The position numbers were made by a program, and so were the translations under genes. Positions 32,992 to 41,325 of a stretch of DNA of 64,000 nucleotides are shown one piece after another (the stretch's first letter is position 1; every line of letters begins with the position of its first letter). The DNA comes from Paramicrobacterium sp051513965 (GTDB lineage: Bacteria > Actinomycetota > Actinomycetes > Actinomycetales > Microbacteriaceae). Below the pieces are notes generated by a model, which searched no databases, was not told the origin of the DNA, and saw nothing but the letters and a program-made list of their open reading frames with translations. The stretch is taken from NCBI RefSeq assembly GCF_051513965.1, contig NZ_CP195847.1, forward strand, positions 1,116,001-1,180,000, given 5' to 3'.

Positions 32992-34676
32992 CCGACGACA
33001 TCCTCACGATCAGCGATCTCAACGTCGCGTTCTCCTCAGACGCGGGCGCAGTGCGCGCCGTCGACGGAGTCTCTCTCACGGTCGGGCCGCGCGAGGTGGT
33101 CGCGATCGTCGGAGAGTCCGGGTCGGGCAAGACTGTCACGGCGAAGACGATCCTCGGGCTTCTGCCCGAGACAGCGACGAGCTCGGGCGCGGTGGTGATC
33201 CGGAATCGTGCGGGCACGCGCGAGACCGACGTGGTCTCGATCGATCGCCGACGCCTGCGCGAGGTCCGTGGTGATGACGTCTCGATGGTGTTCCAGGAAC
33301 CCTCGACGGCGCTCAACCCGGTCTTCACCGTGGGGTGGCAGATCGCCGAGGGGCTTCGTGCCCACGATTCGAAGCTCGGCCGGAAGGCCGGGCGCGAACG
33401 AGCGATCGACATTCTTCGCCGTGTCGGCATCCCCGACCCTGAGACACGAGTGGACTACTACCCGCACCAGTTCTCGGGCGGGCAGAAGCAGCGCATCGTC
33501 ATCGCGATGGCGCTTGTGCTCGACCCCGGGCTCATCGTCGCCGATGAACCGACGACCGCGTTGGATGTCACCGTTCAGGCGGAGATCCTCGACCTGCTCC
33601 GGCGCTGTCGCGACGAGTTCGACACATCGATCGTCCTCATCACGCACAACATGGGCGTCGTCGCCGATCTCGCCGACCGCGTGGTCGTGATGTACCAGGG
33701 CGCGATCGTCGAGGAGAACGACGTGCGAACCCTGTTCTCGCAGCCGAAGCACGACTACACGAAGAAGCTGCTCGGCGCCGTTCCTCGGATCGGGCAGTCG
33801 ATCGAGGTGGCGGAGAGAAAGCAGCCGGATGCCGATGCCTCGCCGATCGTCGAGGCGCGCGACCTTCGCATCCAGTACCCGGGACGCCTCGGTCGGCCCG
33901 GCTTCGTGGCGGTCGACGGTGTCTCGTTCTCGATCGCTCCCGGAGAGGTCCTCGGCCTCGTCGGCGAATCGGGTTCGGGGAAGACGACGATCGGCCGGGC
34001 GATCGCGGGACTCACGCGCGTGACCGGCGGATCGCTTCGCGTTCTCGGAGCTGAGATGAACGGGGTGAAAGAGCGGTCGTTCAAGAAGCTTCGATCTCGC
34101 ATCGGGTTCGTGTTCCAAGACCCAGCATCCAGCTTCAACCCACTCCTCACCATCGAGGAGTGCGTGGCGGAACCGTTCCAGGTGCATCGACGAGAGATGA
34201 CGGATGCCGAGATCTCGACGCGCGTCGCCGAGCTTCTCGAAGCGGTGCAGCTGCCGCGTGCGTACGCAGGCCGCTTTCCGCACGAGCTCTCCGGGGGGCA
34301 GCGTCAGCGTGCGAGCCTCGCGCGCGGACTCGCGCTTGACCCCGAGCTGCTCATCGCGGACGAGCCCACGAGCGCGCTCGACGTCTCCGTGCAGGAGCGC
34401 GTGCTCGAGCTCTTCGCGGAGCTGCAGGGCGAGCTCGGCTTCGCGGCACTGTTCATCAGCCACGACCTGGCGGTCGTGGACATCCTCTCCGACCGCATCG
34501 CGGTGATGTATCGGGGCCAGCTTGTCGAAGAGGGGACAGGAGCCGAGGTTCTCGGCAGCCCGAAGGACCCGTACACACAGAGGCTCCTGGCCTCGCTACC
34601 AGTCCCGGACCCGGTGGAGCAGGAGGAGCGTCGGACGCACCTCGCTGCTCTGATCGAGTCGGAGCGCGGAGCGTGA
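32988..34676 (+). CDS. ABC transporter ATPase, DppD-DppF fusion
   Basis: Two complete ABC nucleotide-binding domains in one 562-residue chain, powering the preceding permeases. Domain 1 has Walker A GESGSGKT at 42-49, signature FSGGQKQRIVIAMAL and Walker B LIVADEPTTALD. Domain 2 has Walker A GESGSGKTT near 326, signature LSGGQRQRASLARGLAL and Walker B LLIADEPTSALD. Oligopeptide importers usually use two separate proteins; the fused form is common in Actinobacteria. The first domain ends with the RKxPDADAS linker region near 280. A strong terminator begins three bases after the stop. Confidence 0.93.
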   Translation: MTDDILTISDLNVAFSSDAGAVRAVDGVSLTVGPREVVAIVGESGSGKTVTAKTILGLLPETATSSGAVVIRNRAGTRETDVVSIDRRRLREVRGDDVSMVFQEPSTALNPVFTVGWQIAEGLRAHDSKLGRKAGRERAIDILRRVGIPDPETRVDYYPHQFSGGQKQRIVIAMALVLDPGLIVADEPTTALDVTVQAEILDLLRRCRDEFDTSIVLITHNMGVVADLADRVVVMYQGAIVEENDVRTLFSQPKHDYTKKLLGAVPRIGQSIEVAERKQPDADASPIVEARDLRIQYPGRLGRPGFVAVDGVSFSIAPGEVLGLVGESGSGKTTIGRAIAGLTRVTGGSLRVLGAEMNGVKERSFKKLRSRIGFVFQDPASSFNPLLTIEECVAEPFQVHRREMTDAEISTRVAELLEAVQLPRAYAGRFPHELSGGQRQRASLARGLALDPELLIADEPTSALDVSVQERVLELFAELQGELGFAALFISHDLAVVDILSDRIAVMYRGQLVEEGTGAEVLGSPKDPYTQRLLASLPVPDPVEQEERRTHLAALIESERGA

Positions 34677-34678
34677 TC

Positions 34679-34712
34679 GTCGTCGGCGACGGAGGAATCC
34701 GTCGCCGACGAC
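34679..34712 (+). terminator. terminator hairpin of ABC transporter operon
   Basis: A perfect 14-bp stem (34679-34692 with 34699-34712), loop AGGAAT, lies immediately after the ATPase stop. No T-run follows. Confidence 0.8.
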
Positions 34713-34739
34713 CGCGTTCATCCGTTACAGTTGACGTAG

Positions 34740-34854
34740 CGAAGGGGAGTATCCCGATTCGCATCATTCGTCAGGACGGACGACACCGCAGTCGCCCCGG
34801 ATGATGCGTCGGCCGAGCCGGGGGAGAGACTTTCGATGAAAGTCGATCCTCTTT
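34740..34854 (+). promoter_or_regulatory. probable yybP-ykoY (manganese) riboswitch upstream of terC
   Basis: The leader begins CGAAGGGGAGTAT, matching the conserved 5' end of the yybP-ykoY element, and contains CGTCAGGACG. It closes with GCCGAGCCGGGGGAGAGAC TTTCG, like actinobacterial examples I remember. CGAA (34740-34743) can pair with TTCG (34832-34835) as helix P1. The same 3' strand can pair instead in a 7-bp hairpin GACTTTC/GAAAGTC (34828-34844) followed by CTCTTTT, so the two structures exclude each other. The downstream gene is terC, a classic target. A TACAGT -10 lies at 34726-34731. Confidence 0.72.
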
Positions 34855-34872
34855 TGAAGGGCATTTATCCGC

Positions 34873-35874
34873 ATGCATCCTGAGCTTCCCCTTGCGTTCG
34901 AAGTCGGTTCCTACATCGTCCTCGTGCTCATCCTCCTCTTCGATCTGCTGATCGTGGTGAAGCGTCCGCACATCCCATCCATGCGGGAGTCGGCGCTCTG
35001 GGTGGCCTTCTACGTCACGCTCGCGCTCGTATTCGCCGGGCTCATGTTCATGTTCGCGGGCGGAGACTTCGCCGGGCAGTTCCTCGCGGGCTGGCTCACC
35101 GAGTACAGCCTCTCGGTCGATAATCTCTTCGTCTTCGTCATCATCATGACGAAGTTCGCGGTGCCGAAGCGGTACCAGCAGGAAGTCCTCATGGTGGGCA
35201 TCATCATCGCCCTCGTCTTCCGCGGAATCTTCATCCTCGTCGGCGCCACCGTCATCGAGCACTTCAGCGCAGTCTTCTACCTCTTTGGAATCTTCCTGCT
35301 GTGGACGGCGTGGAAGCAGGCATTCGGTGAGAACGAGGATGCCGAGGACGGCGAGACGAAGTTCACGTCGTTCATGCGACGCAAGCTCAAGGTGGCGCCG
35401 GAGTACGACGGTTCAAAGCTCCGCACCGTTGTCGACGGACGTCGGATGTGGACGCCCATGGTCGTCGTGTTCCTGGCGATCGGCACGACCGATGTGATGT
35501 TTGCGATCGACTCGATTCCCGCGATCTTCGGAATCACACAGAGCCCGTTCATCGTCTTCACCGCGAACATCTTCGCGCTCATGGGGCTGCGCCAGCTGTA
35601 CTTCATGCTGGGCGGGCTTCTCGAAAAGCTCGAGTACCTCAAGTACGGCATCGCGTTCATCCTCGCCTTCATCGGTGTGAAGCTCGTCTTCCACGCGCTC
35701 CACGAGAACGAACTGCCGTTCATCAACGGGGGTAAGGGCGTCGAATGGGTCCCCGAGATTAACACCTGGGTGTCGCTTGCGGTGATCATCGTTTCTATGG
35801 CTGTGGCGACGGTCGCAAGTCTCATCGCTGCTCGCAAACGAGGTAACGAAACGCAGGAACTCCCTAGCGAGTGA
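34873..35874 (+). CDS. TerC family integral membrane protein
   Basis: Membrane protein of 333 residues with about eight helices. The paired signatures SVDNLFVFVI (D83) and DVMFAIDSIPAIFGI (D213) carry the conserved acidic residues of the family. Family members export manganese or help load it onto secreted proteins, and were first named for tellurium resistance. A cytoplasmic loop of about 60 residues (about 145-190) separates two helix bundles. The likely yybP-ykoY riboswitch supports a manganese role. GAAGGG at 34856-34861 is the ribosome site. Its stop abuts the -10 box of the leuC leader. Confidence 0.9.
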   Translation: MHPELPLAFEVGSYIVLVLILLFDLLIVVKRPHIPSMRESALWVAFYVTLALVFAGLMFMFAGGDFAGQFLAGWLTEYSLSVDNLFVFVIIMTKFAVPKRYQQEVLMVGIIIALVFRGIFILVGATVIEHFSAVFYLFGIFLLWTAWKQAFGENEDAEDGETKFTSFMRRKLKVAPEYDGSKLRTVVDGRRMWTPMVVVFLAIGTTDVMFAIDSIPAIFGITQSPFIVFTANIFALMGLRQLYFMLGGLLEKLEYLKYGIAFILAFIGVKLVFHALHENELPFINGGKGVEWVPEINTWVSLAVIIVSMAVATVASLIAARKRGNETQELPSE

Positions 35875-35880
35875 TATTCT
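35875..35880 (+). promoter_or_regulatory. -10 element of leuC leader transcript
   Basis: TATTCT directly follows the terC stop codon and ends six bases before the GTG of the leader peptide, so the leader peptide would be translated from the very 5' end of the mRNA. Confidence 0.6.
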
Positions 35881-35886
35881 TGCTCC

Positions 35887-35928
35887 GTGCTGTTCGGTCT
35901 GCTTCTTAGCTGCCGCGGCGAGGCCTAG
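35887..35928 (+). CDS. leucine leader peptide of the leuCD operon
   Basis: GTG at 35887 opens a 13-codon frame reading MLFGLLLSCRGEA and then TAG. Four of the 13 codons are leucine (CTG, CTG, CTT, CTT), three of them in a row. The last codons form the left arm of the hairpin 35913-35950, so ribosome position at the leucine codons would decide whether that hairpin forms. This is the layout of ribosome-mediated attenuation. No ribosome site is present, but a -10 box six bases upstream predicts leaderless translation. The peptide is inferred; no protein evidence is available. Confidence 0.7.
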   Translation: MLFGLLLSCRGEA

Positions 35929-35950
35929 CCCACAGGCCCCCTCGCCGCGG
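35913..35950 (+). promoter_or_regulatory. attenuator hairpin of leuCD
   Basis: CCGCGGCGAGG (35913-35923) pairs perfectly with CCTCGCCGCGG (35940-35950). The inner part can also form GGCCT/AGGCC. The left arm overlaps leader codons 10-13 and the stop. No T-run follows, so it may end transcription in a Rho-assisted way or act on translation. The leuC ATG lies 44 bases downstream. Confidence 0.75.
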
Positions 35951-35994
35951 AGTCTGATGGTGCCTGTTCCCATTACCTGCAAGGAAGCACGCTC

Positions 35995-37428
35995 ATGCAA
36001 CAGAACCCCGAAAATTCCGCTCGTCCGCGCACGCTGGCAGAGAAGGTCTGGCAGGACCACCTCGTCACGCGCGGCGAGAACGGCGAGCCCGATCTGATCT
36101 ACATCGATCTGCATCTCGTCCATGAGGTCACAAGCCCGCAGGCGTTCGACGGTCTGCGGATGGCCGGTCGCCCGCTCCGTCGCCCCGATCTCACGATCGC
36201 GACCGAGGACCACAACACGCCGACCATCGGCATCGATCGTCCGATCGCGGATCGGACGAGCCGCACCCAGATCGAGACTCTCCGCAAGAACGCGGAGGAG
36301 TTCGGCGTCCGACTCCACTCGCTTGGGGATGTCGAACAGGGCATCGTCCACGTCGTGGGTCCGCAGCTCGGGCTCACGATGCCCGGCATCACGGTCGTGT
36401 GCGGCGACTCGCACACCTCCACGCACGGCGCGTTCGGCGCCATGGCGTTCGGCATCGGAACGAGCGAGGTCGAGCATGTCATGGCGACTCAGACGCTACC
36501 GCTCAAGCCCTTCAAGACGATGGCCATCAACGTCGAGGGAACGTTGAAGCCGGGCGTGACGGCCAAAGACATCATCCTCGCCGTCATCGCGAAGATCGGC
36601 ACGGGCGGGGGCCAGGGCTACGTTCTCGAGTATCGCGGAAGCGCCATCCGGTCTCTCTCCATGGAGGGCCGCATGACCATCTGCAACATGTCGATCGAGG
36701 CCGGTGCTCGCGCCGGAATGGTAGCGCCGGACCAGACGACCTACGACTATCTCAAGGGGCGCCCGCACGCGCCCCAGGGCGCCGACTGGGACGAAGCGGT
36801 GGAGTACTGGAACACACTCTCGACCGATGAGGGTGCGGAGTTCGACGCAGAGGTCTTCCTCGATGCCGACGAACTCGAGCCCTTCGTCACCTGGGGGACG
36901 AACCCGGGCCAGGGCGTCTCGCTCAGCGGCAATGTTCCTAATCCGGAAGAGTTCGATGACCCGACCGACCGCTCTGCAGCAGAGCGAGCGCTCGAGTACA
37001 TGGCGCTGACTCCCGGCACGAAGCTCAAGGAGATCCCGGTGGATGCCGTATTCATGGGCTCCTGCACGAACAGTCGCATCGAGGACCTCCGTTCCTTTGC
37101 CTCCATCATCAAGGGGCAGAAGAAGGCTGATGGCGTGCGCGTCATGGTCGTACCCGGGTCTGCGCGGGTCCGGCTCGAGGCTGAGGCCGAGGGAATCGAC
37201 AAGATCGTTGAGGAGTTCGGCGGCGAGTGGCGGTTCGCCGGATGCTCGATGTGTCTCGGCATGAACCCTGACCAGCTGGCGCCGGGCGAGCGCTGCGCAT
37301 CGACGAGCAACCGAAACTTCGAAGGCCGTCAGGGCAAGGGCGGGCGTACGCACCTCGTGTCGCCCGTGGTCGCCGCTGCGACCGCAATTCGCGGAACCCT
37401 GTCGAGCCCCTCAGACCTGGAGAACTGA
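35995..37428 (+). CDS. leuC: 3-isopropylmalate dehydratase, large subunit
   Basis: Aconitase-family iron-sulfur subunit that with LeuD isomerises 2-isopropylmalate to 3-isopropylmalate in leucine synthesis. The 477-residue product has the three cluster cysteines: C357 in MGSCTNSRIEDL, and C417 and C420 in GCSMCLGMN. GDSHTSTHGAFGA and the C-terminal RTHLVSPVVAAATA are further family motifs. AAGGAAG upstream supports the ATG. It is followed by leuD after 5 bp, with a leucine leader and hairpin upstream. Confidence 0.96.
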   Translation: MQQNPENSARPRTLAEKVWQDHLVTRGENGEPDLIYIDLHLVHEVTSPQAFDGLRMAGRPLRRPDLTIATEDHNTPTIGIDRPIADRTSRTQIETLRKNAEEFGVRLHSLGDVEQGIVHVVGPQLGLTMPGITVVCGDSHTSTHGAFGAMAFGIGTSEVEHVMATQTLPLKPFKTMAINVEGTLKPGVTAKDIILAVIAKIGTGGGQGYVLEYRGSAIRSLSMEGRMTICNMSIEAGARAGMVAPDQTTYDYLKGRPHAPQGADWDEAVEYWNTLSTDEGAEFDAEVFLDADELEPFVTWGTNPGQGVSLSGNVPNPEEFDDPTDRSAAERALEYMALTPGTKLKEIPVDAVFMGSCTNSRIEDLRSFASIIKGQKKADGVRVMVVPGSARVRLEAEAEGIDKIVEEFGGEWRFAGCSMCLGMNPDQLAPGERCASTSNRNFEGRQGKGGRTHLVSPVVAAATAIRGTLSSPSDLEN

Positions 37429-37433
37429 CCATC

Positions 37434-38030
37434 ATGGAGAAATTCACCACAGTGACCGGAGTCGCCGCGCCGCTGAAGCGCTCAAACGTTGACACCGATC
37501 AGATCATCCCGGCCGTCTACCTGAAGCGCGTCACCAAGACCGGCTTCGATGACGCACTGTTCGCCGGCTGGCGGCAGGATCCTGATTTCGTGCTCAACAA
37601 GCCCGAGTTCGCGAATCCGAAGGTGCTCGTCGCGGGTCCCGACTTCGGCACCGGCTCATCACGAGAGCACGCCGTCTGGGCGCTGCGCGACTTCGGCTTC
37701 GCGGTCGTGCTGAGCACTCGGTTCGGAGACATCTTCCGCGGCAACTCGGGCAAACAGGGTCTGCTCGCCGCGCAGATCAGCGACGATGACCTCGAACGGC
37801 TCTGGGCAGCCATCGACGCGAACCCCGGCATGGAGTTCACGGTCAGCCTCGAAGACAAGACCGTCACAGCGGGCGACATTCAGGTGCCGTTCGATATCGA
37901 CGATTACACTAGGTGGCGTTTGCTCGAAGGGCTCGATGACATCGCGCTGACGCTTCGCAATGAAGAGGCGATCACCGCGTTCGAGGCCAATCGAGCAGCA
38001 TGGCGGCCGCAGACTTTGCCCGCCAGATAG
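37434..38030 (+). CDS. leuD: 3-isopropylmalate dehydratase, small subunit
   Basis: Swivelling small subunit of isopropylmalate isomerase, 198 residues, the normal length. Substrate-binding motifs are NVDTDQIIPAVYLKR near 22-36 and FGTGSSREHAVWAL near 67-80. It is expressed with leuC under the leader at 35887. The start ATG lies just after the leuC stop, with a GGAG site (CTGGAGAAC). Its 3' end lies only 20 bases before the likely murA start. Confidence 0.95.
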   Translation: MEKFTTVTGVAAPLKRSNVDTDQIIPAVYLKRVTKTGFDDALFAGWRQDPDFVLNKPEFANPKVLVAGPDFGTGSSREHAVWALRDFGFAVVLSTRFGDIFRGNSGKQGLLAAQISDDDLERLWAAIDANPGMEFTVSLEDKTVTAGDIQVPFDIDDYTRWRLLEGLDDIALTLRNEEAITAFEANRAAWRPQTLPAR

Positions 38031-38050
38031 CCGAACATCAGGGAATCGCA

Positions 38051-39421
38051 TTGAGGACTCTTCTCGAGGACGCTACGGGGGCGGGGGCCAGCGTGGGACT
38101 TCACGCAGACACAATCACCATTCGGGGCGGACGCCCTCTCACCGGTCGGATCGAACTCAAGGGCGCGAAGAACCTCGTCACGAAGGCGATGGTCGCGGCG
38201 CTTCTCGGTGAGACCCCCAGCGTCCTTCGGGACGTTCCGGACATCAGTGATGTTCGGGTCGTGCGTGGACTGCTCAGCGTCCACGGGGTGAAGATCACTG
38301 ATGGAGAGGAAGAGGGCGAGCTGCACCTCGATCCGTCTGCCGTCGAGTCTGCTCACATGGCGGACATCGACGCGCACGCGGGGTCGAGCCGCATCCCGAT
38401 TCTCTTCTGCGGGCCGCTGCTGCACCGACTGGGTGAGGCCTTCATTCCCGACCTGGGCGGATGCCGCATCGGCGACCGTCCGATCGACTACCACCTCGAT
38501 GTTCTCCGTACGTTCGGGGCCGTCGTCGAGAAGCTCCCCAGCGGAATCCGCATCACGGCTCCCACCGGTCTTCGCGGCGCGAAGATCGAGCTGCCGTATC
38601 CGAGTGTCGGCGCGACGGAGCAGGTGCTTCTGACGGCCGTTCGCGCTGAGGGCATCACGGAGCTCCGCGGCTCGGCGATCGAGCCGGAGATCATGGATCT
38701 CATCAACATCCTTCAGAAGATGGGCGCGATCATCTCGGTCGACACCGACCGCGTCATCCGCATCGAGGGCGTCGCAACGCTCACCGGCTACTCGCATCGC
38801 GCTCTCTTCGACCGCAATGAGGCTGCGAGCTGGGCAGCGGCAGCGCTTGCGACCGAGGGAGACATCTTCGTCGGCGGTGCGCTGCAGTCGGAGATGCTCA
38901 CTTTCCTCAACGTCTATCGCAAGGTCGGCGGCGGTTTCGAGATCCACGAGGACGGCATCCGCTTCTTCCATCCCGGCACCGATCTCAACCCCGTGATCAT
39001 CGAGACCGACGTTCACCCCGGGTTCATGACGGACTGGCAGCAGCCTCTCGTCGTCGCACTGACCAAGGCGAAGGGCGTCTCGATCGTCCACGAGACGGTG
39101 TACGAGAACCGATTCGGCTTCGTCGATGCCCTGGTCAACATGGGCGCGACCATCCAGATCCACCGAGAGTGCCTCGGTGGTCAGGCCTGCCGGTTCGGGC
39201 AGCGGAACTTCAACCACTCTGCGGTAATCTCCGGGCCGAGCAAGCTGCACGGCGCCGATATCGTCGTTCCCGACCTGCGCGGAGGATTTTCGCACCTGAT
39301 TGCCGCACTGAGCGCCGAGGGCACGTCCCATGTCTCGAACGTCGGAATCATCAGTCGCGGGTACGAGAAGTTCATCGAGAAGCTCGAACTTCTCGGAGCC
39401 GACTTCACGCTCGAAGGATAA
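38051..39421 (+). CDS. murA: UDP-N-acetylglucosamine 1-carboxyvinyltransferase
   Basis: EPSP-synthase-fold enzyme that transfers enolpyruvate to UDP-GlcNAc, the first committed step of peptidoglycan synthesis. GRIELKGAKNLVTKAMVAALL opens the fold, and ENRFGFVDALVNMGA and SRGYEKFIEKL occur near the end. C138 in GGCRIGDRPIDYH sits where fosfomycin alkylates the E. coli enzyme (its C115). The start is uncertain: TTG at 38051 has AGGGA six bases before it and is chosen here (456 residues). An ATG at 38000 would overlap leuD by 31 bases, and GTG at 38093 has no clear site. Confidence 0.88.
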   Translation: MRTLLEDATGAGASVGLHADTITIRGGRPLTGRIELKGAKNLVTKAMVAALLGETPSVLRDVPDISDVRVVRGLLSVHGVKITDGEEEGELHLDPSAVESAHMADIDAHAGSSRIPILFCGPLLHRLGEAFIPDLGGCRIGDRPIDYHLDVLRTFGAVVEKLPSGIRITAPTGLRGAKIELPYPSVGATEQVLLTAVRAEGITELRGSAIEPEIMDLINILQKMGAIISVDTDRVIRIEGVATLTGYSHRALFDRNEAASWAAAALATEGDIFVGGALQSEMLTFLNVYRKVGGGFEIHEDGIRFFHPGTDLNPVIIETDVHPGFMTDWQQPLVVALTKAKGVSIVHETVYENRFGFVDALVNMGATIQIHRECLGGQACRFGQRNFNHSAVISGPSKLHGADIVVPDLRGGFSHLIAALSAEGTSHVSNVGIISRGYEKFIEKLELLGADFTLEG

Positions 39422-39428
39422 TGGGGGA

Positions 39429-40208
39429 GTGTCTGACACTCCAGAACCCATACAGCCGACCGTGAAGCGGTCGCCAGAGAAGACCCGTCCGTCGATCTTC
39501 TGGCTCTTCGCGGCGATCCTTCTGCCGCTCGGGCGCCTGCTGATGAAGATGACAATCATCGACGGCGCGAAGCTGCCGAAGAACGGTCCCTTCATTCTGG
39601 CTCCGAACCACTTCAGCGAGATCGACCCGATCGTGATCGGCATCGCAACCTGGAAGATCGGGCGCATTCCCCGTTTCATGGCGAAAGCGTCCCTCTTCCG
39701 GGTTCCTGTTCTCGGCTGGCTGCTGCGTGCGTCGGGGCAGATTCCCGTCGAGCGCGAAGGCTCGCCGCGTGGCAAGGGACCCATCGAGGCTGCGGGAGAC
39801 CTGGTCACGACGGGCGGTGGTGTGATCGTCTACCCCGAAGGCTCGCTGACGCGAGACCCTGACATGTGGCCGATGCGCGGCAAAACCGGTGCGGCGCGCA
39901 TGGCGCTCACGCACGATCTGCCGGTGATTCCCGTGGCCCACTGGGGCACGCAGAAGGTCATGGCCCGCTACGGGAAGAAGATCAGCTTCTTCCCTCCGAA
40001 GAAGGTCACCATCAAGGTGGGTGATCCCGTCGATCTCTCCGCGTTCCGCGACCGGCCGCGCGACACATCGACATTCATCGAAGCGACGAATACCATCATG
40101 GACGCCATCACCGAGCAGCTCGAGGACATCAGAGGTGCGGCAGCGCCGCGCCAGCGATGGGATCCCTCGAAGCACGATCAGAAGGAGACGGGGCGCTTTG
40201 AGTCGTAA
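39429..40208 (+). CDS. 1-acyl-sn-glycerol-3-phosphate acyltransferase
   Basis: PlsC-type acyltransferase that makes phosphatidic acid, or a related lipid, at the membrane. The 259-residue product has a hydrophobic N-terminal segment (SIFWLFAAILLPLGRLL, 22-38), the catalytic HX4D motif H61-D66 in NHFSEID, and the substrate motif YPEGSLTRD. A Pro/Ser-rich stretch precedes the membrane segment. The GTG at 39429 is preceded by GGGGGAG and lies 7 bases after murA. Its last codons overlap the start of gpsA, linking two phospholipid-precursor genes. Confidence 0.9.
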   Translation: MSDTPEPIQPTVKRSPEKTRPSIFWLFAAILLPLGRLLMKMTIIDGAKLPKNGPFILAPNHFSEIDPIVIGIATWKIGRIPRFMAKASLFRVPVLGWLLRASGQIPVEREGSPRGKGPIEAAGDLVTTGGGVIVYPEGSLTRDPDMWPMRGKTGAARMALTHDLPVIPVAHWGTQKVMARYGKKISFFPPKKVTIKVGDPVDLSAFRDRPRDTSTFIEATNTIMDAITEQLEDIRGAAAPRQRWDPSKHDQKETGRFES

Positions 40209-41325
40209 GACGGCAACGTCAGCCCGTGTGGCTGTCATCGGCTCGGGCAGCTGGGGCACGACATTCGGCAAGATCCTGGCAGACGGCGGCAGCGACGTGA
40301 CGATGTGGGCGCGCCGCAGCGAGGTCGTGCGCGACATCAACCGCAACCATCGCAACCAGGACTACCTTCCCGGTGTCACTCTGCCGAATCGGATGACCGC
40401 GGTCTCGAAGATGTCGGATGCCGTCGCGAACGCGCAGCACGTCTTCGTCGCGGTTCCGAGCCAGTCCCTTCGCGATAACCTCGTCGCGCTCCGACCCCAT
40501 CTTGCACCGGGGACGAGCGTGGTCTCGCTCATGAAGGGAGTGGAGCGCAGCTCGGGGATGCGGATGAGCCAGGTGATCGAGCAGACGCTCGACTGGGATC
40601 CGGCGCTGATCGCAGCGGCATCCGGCCCCAACCTCGCACTCGAGATCGCGAAGGAACAGCCCACCGCGGCCGTGGTCGCCTCACAGAGCCTCGAGACCGC
40701 GCAGTCCATCGCCCTCATCGCGAGCAACGCCTATTTCCGCACGTTCGTGAACACCGATGTCATTGGAACCGAGTTCGGCGGAGTGCTGAAGAACCTCATC
40801 GCGGTCGCCATCGGAATCGTCGATGGAGTCGGCTACGGCGAGAACACGAAGGCATCCATCATCACGCGCGGTCTCGTGGAGATGACCGATTTCGCCGTCG
40901 CGCTCGGCGCTCAGCCCGAGACGCTCTCCGGACTCGCGGGGCTTGGCGACCTGATTGCGACGTGTCAGTCACCGCTGTCACGCAACAACACGGCAGGACG
41001 TCTGCTGGGCCAGGGGTATAGTTTCTCCTCGGTCGTGAAGCAGATGCAGCAGACCGCCGAAGGCCTGGCATCGGTCGGACCGGTGCTCGAGATCGCCGAC
41101 TCTGTCGGGGTGAGCATGCCGATCGTGCAGCAGGTCAAGCAGGTTGTCGACGGGACCCTCGATCCGAAGGGAATCGCGCCGCACCTGACCACCGATTCAG
41201 AGGAACCCCAGGGGGAGAGGACGACCAATGACGGGAAAGCTCCGGGTGGCGGTGCTGTTTGGGGGGCTCTCAAGCGAGCATTCGATCAGCTGCGCAACGG
41301 CGGGGGGAGTGCTGGGAGCGATTGA
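40198..41325 (+). CDS. gpsA: glycerol-3-phosphate dehydrogenase (NAD(P)+)
   Basis: Reduces dihydroxyacetone phosphate to sn-glycerol-3-phosphate for phospholipids. The 375-residue product has the dinucleotide motif GSGSWG at 15-20, FVAVPSQSLR, the catalytic Lys in GGVLKNLIAVAIG, and GLAGLGDLIATCQS. The TTG at 40198 follows GAAGGAG (40181-40187) by ten bases and overlaps the acyltransferase end by 11. The C-terminal 30 or so residues (NDGKAPGGGAVWGALKRAF and on) extend beyond the usual fold and are read from DNA that also encodes the first 32 residues of Ddl in another frame. Confidence 0.92.
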   Translation: MSRKTATSARVAVIGSGSWGTTFGKILADGGSDVTMWARRSEVVRDINRNHRNQDYLPGVTLPNRMTAVSKMSDAVANAQHVFVAVPSQSLRDNLVALRPHLAPGTSVVSLMKGVERSSGMRMSQVIEQTLDWDPALIAAASGPNLALEIAKEQPTAAVVASQSLETAQSIALIASNAYFRTFVNTDVIGTEFGGVLKNLIAVAIGIVDGVGYGENTKASIITRGLVEMTDFAVALGAQPETLSGLAGLGDLIATCQSPLSRNNTAGRLLGQGYSFSSVVKQMQQTAEGLASVGPVLEIADSVGVSMPIVQQVKQVVDGTLDPKGIAPHLTTDSEEPQGERTTNDGKAPGGGAVWGALKRAFDQLRNGGGSAGSD

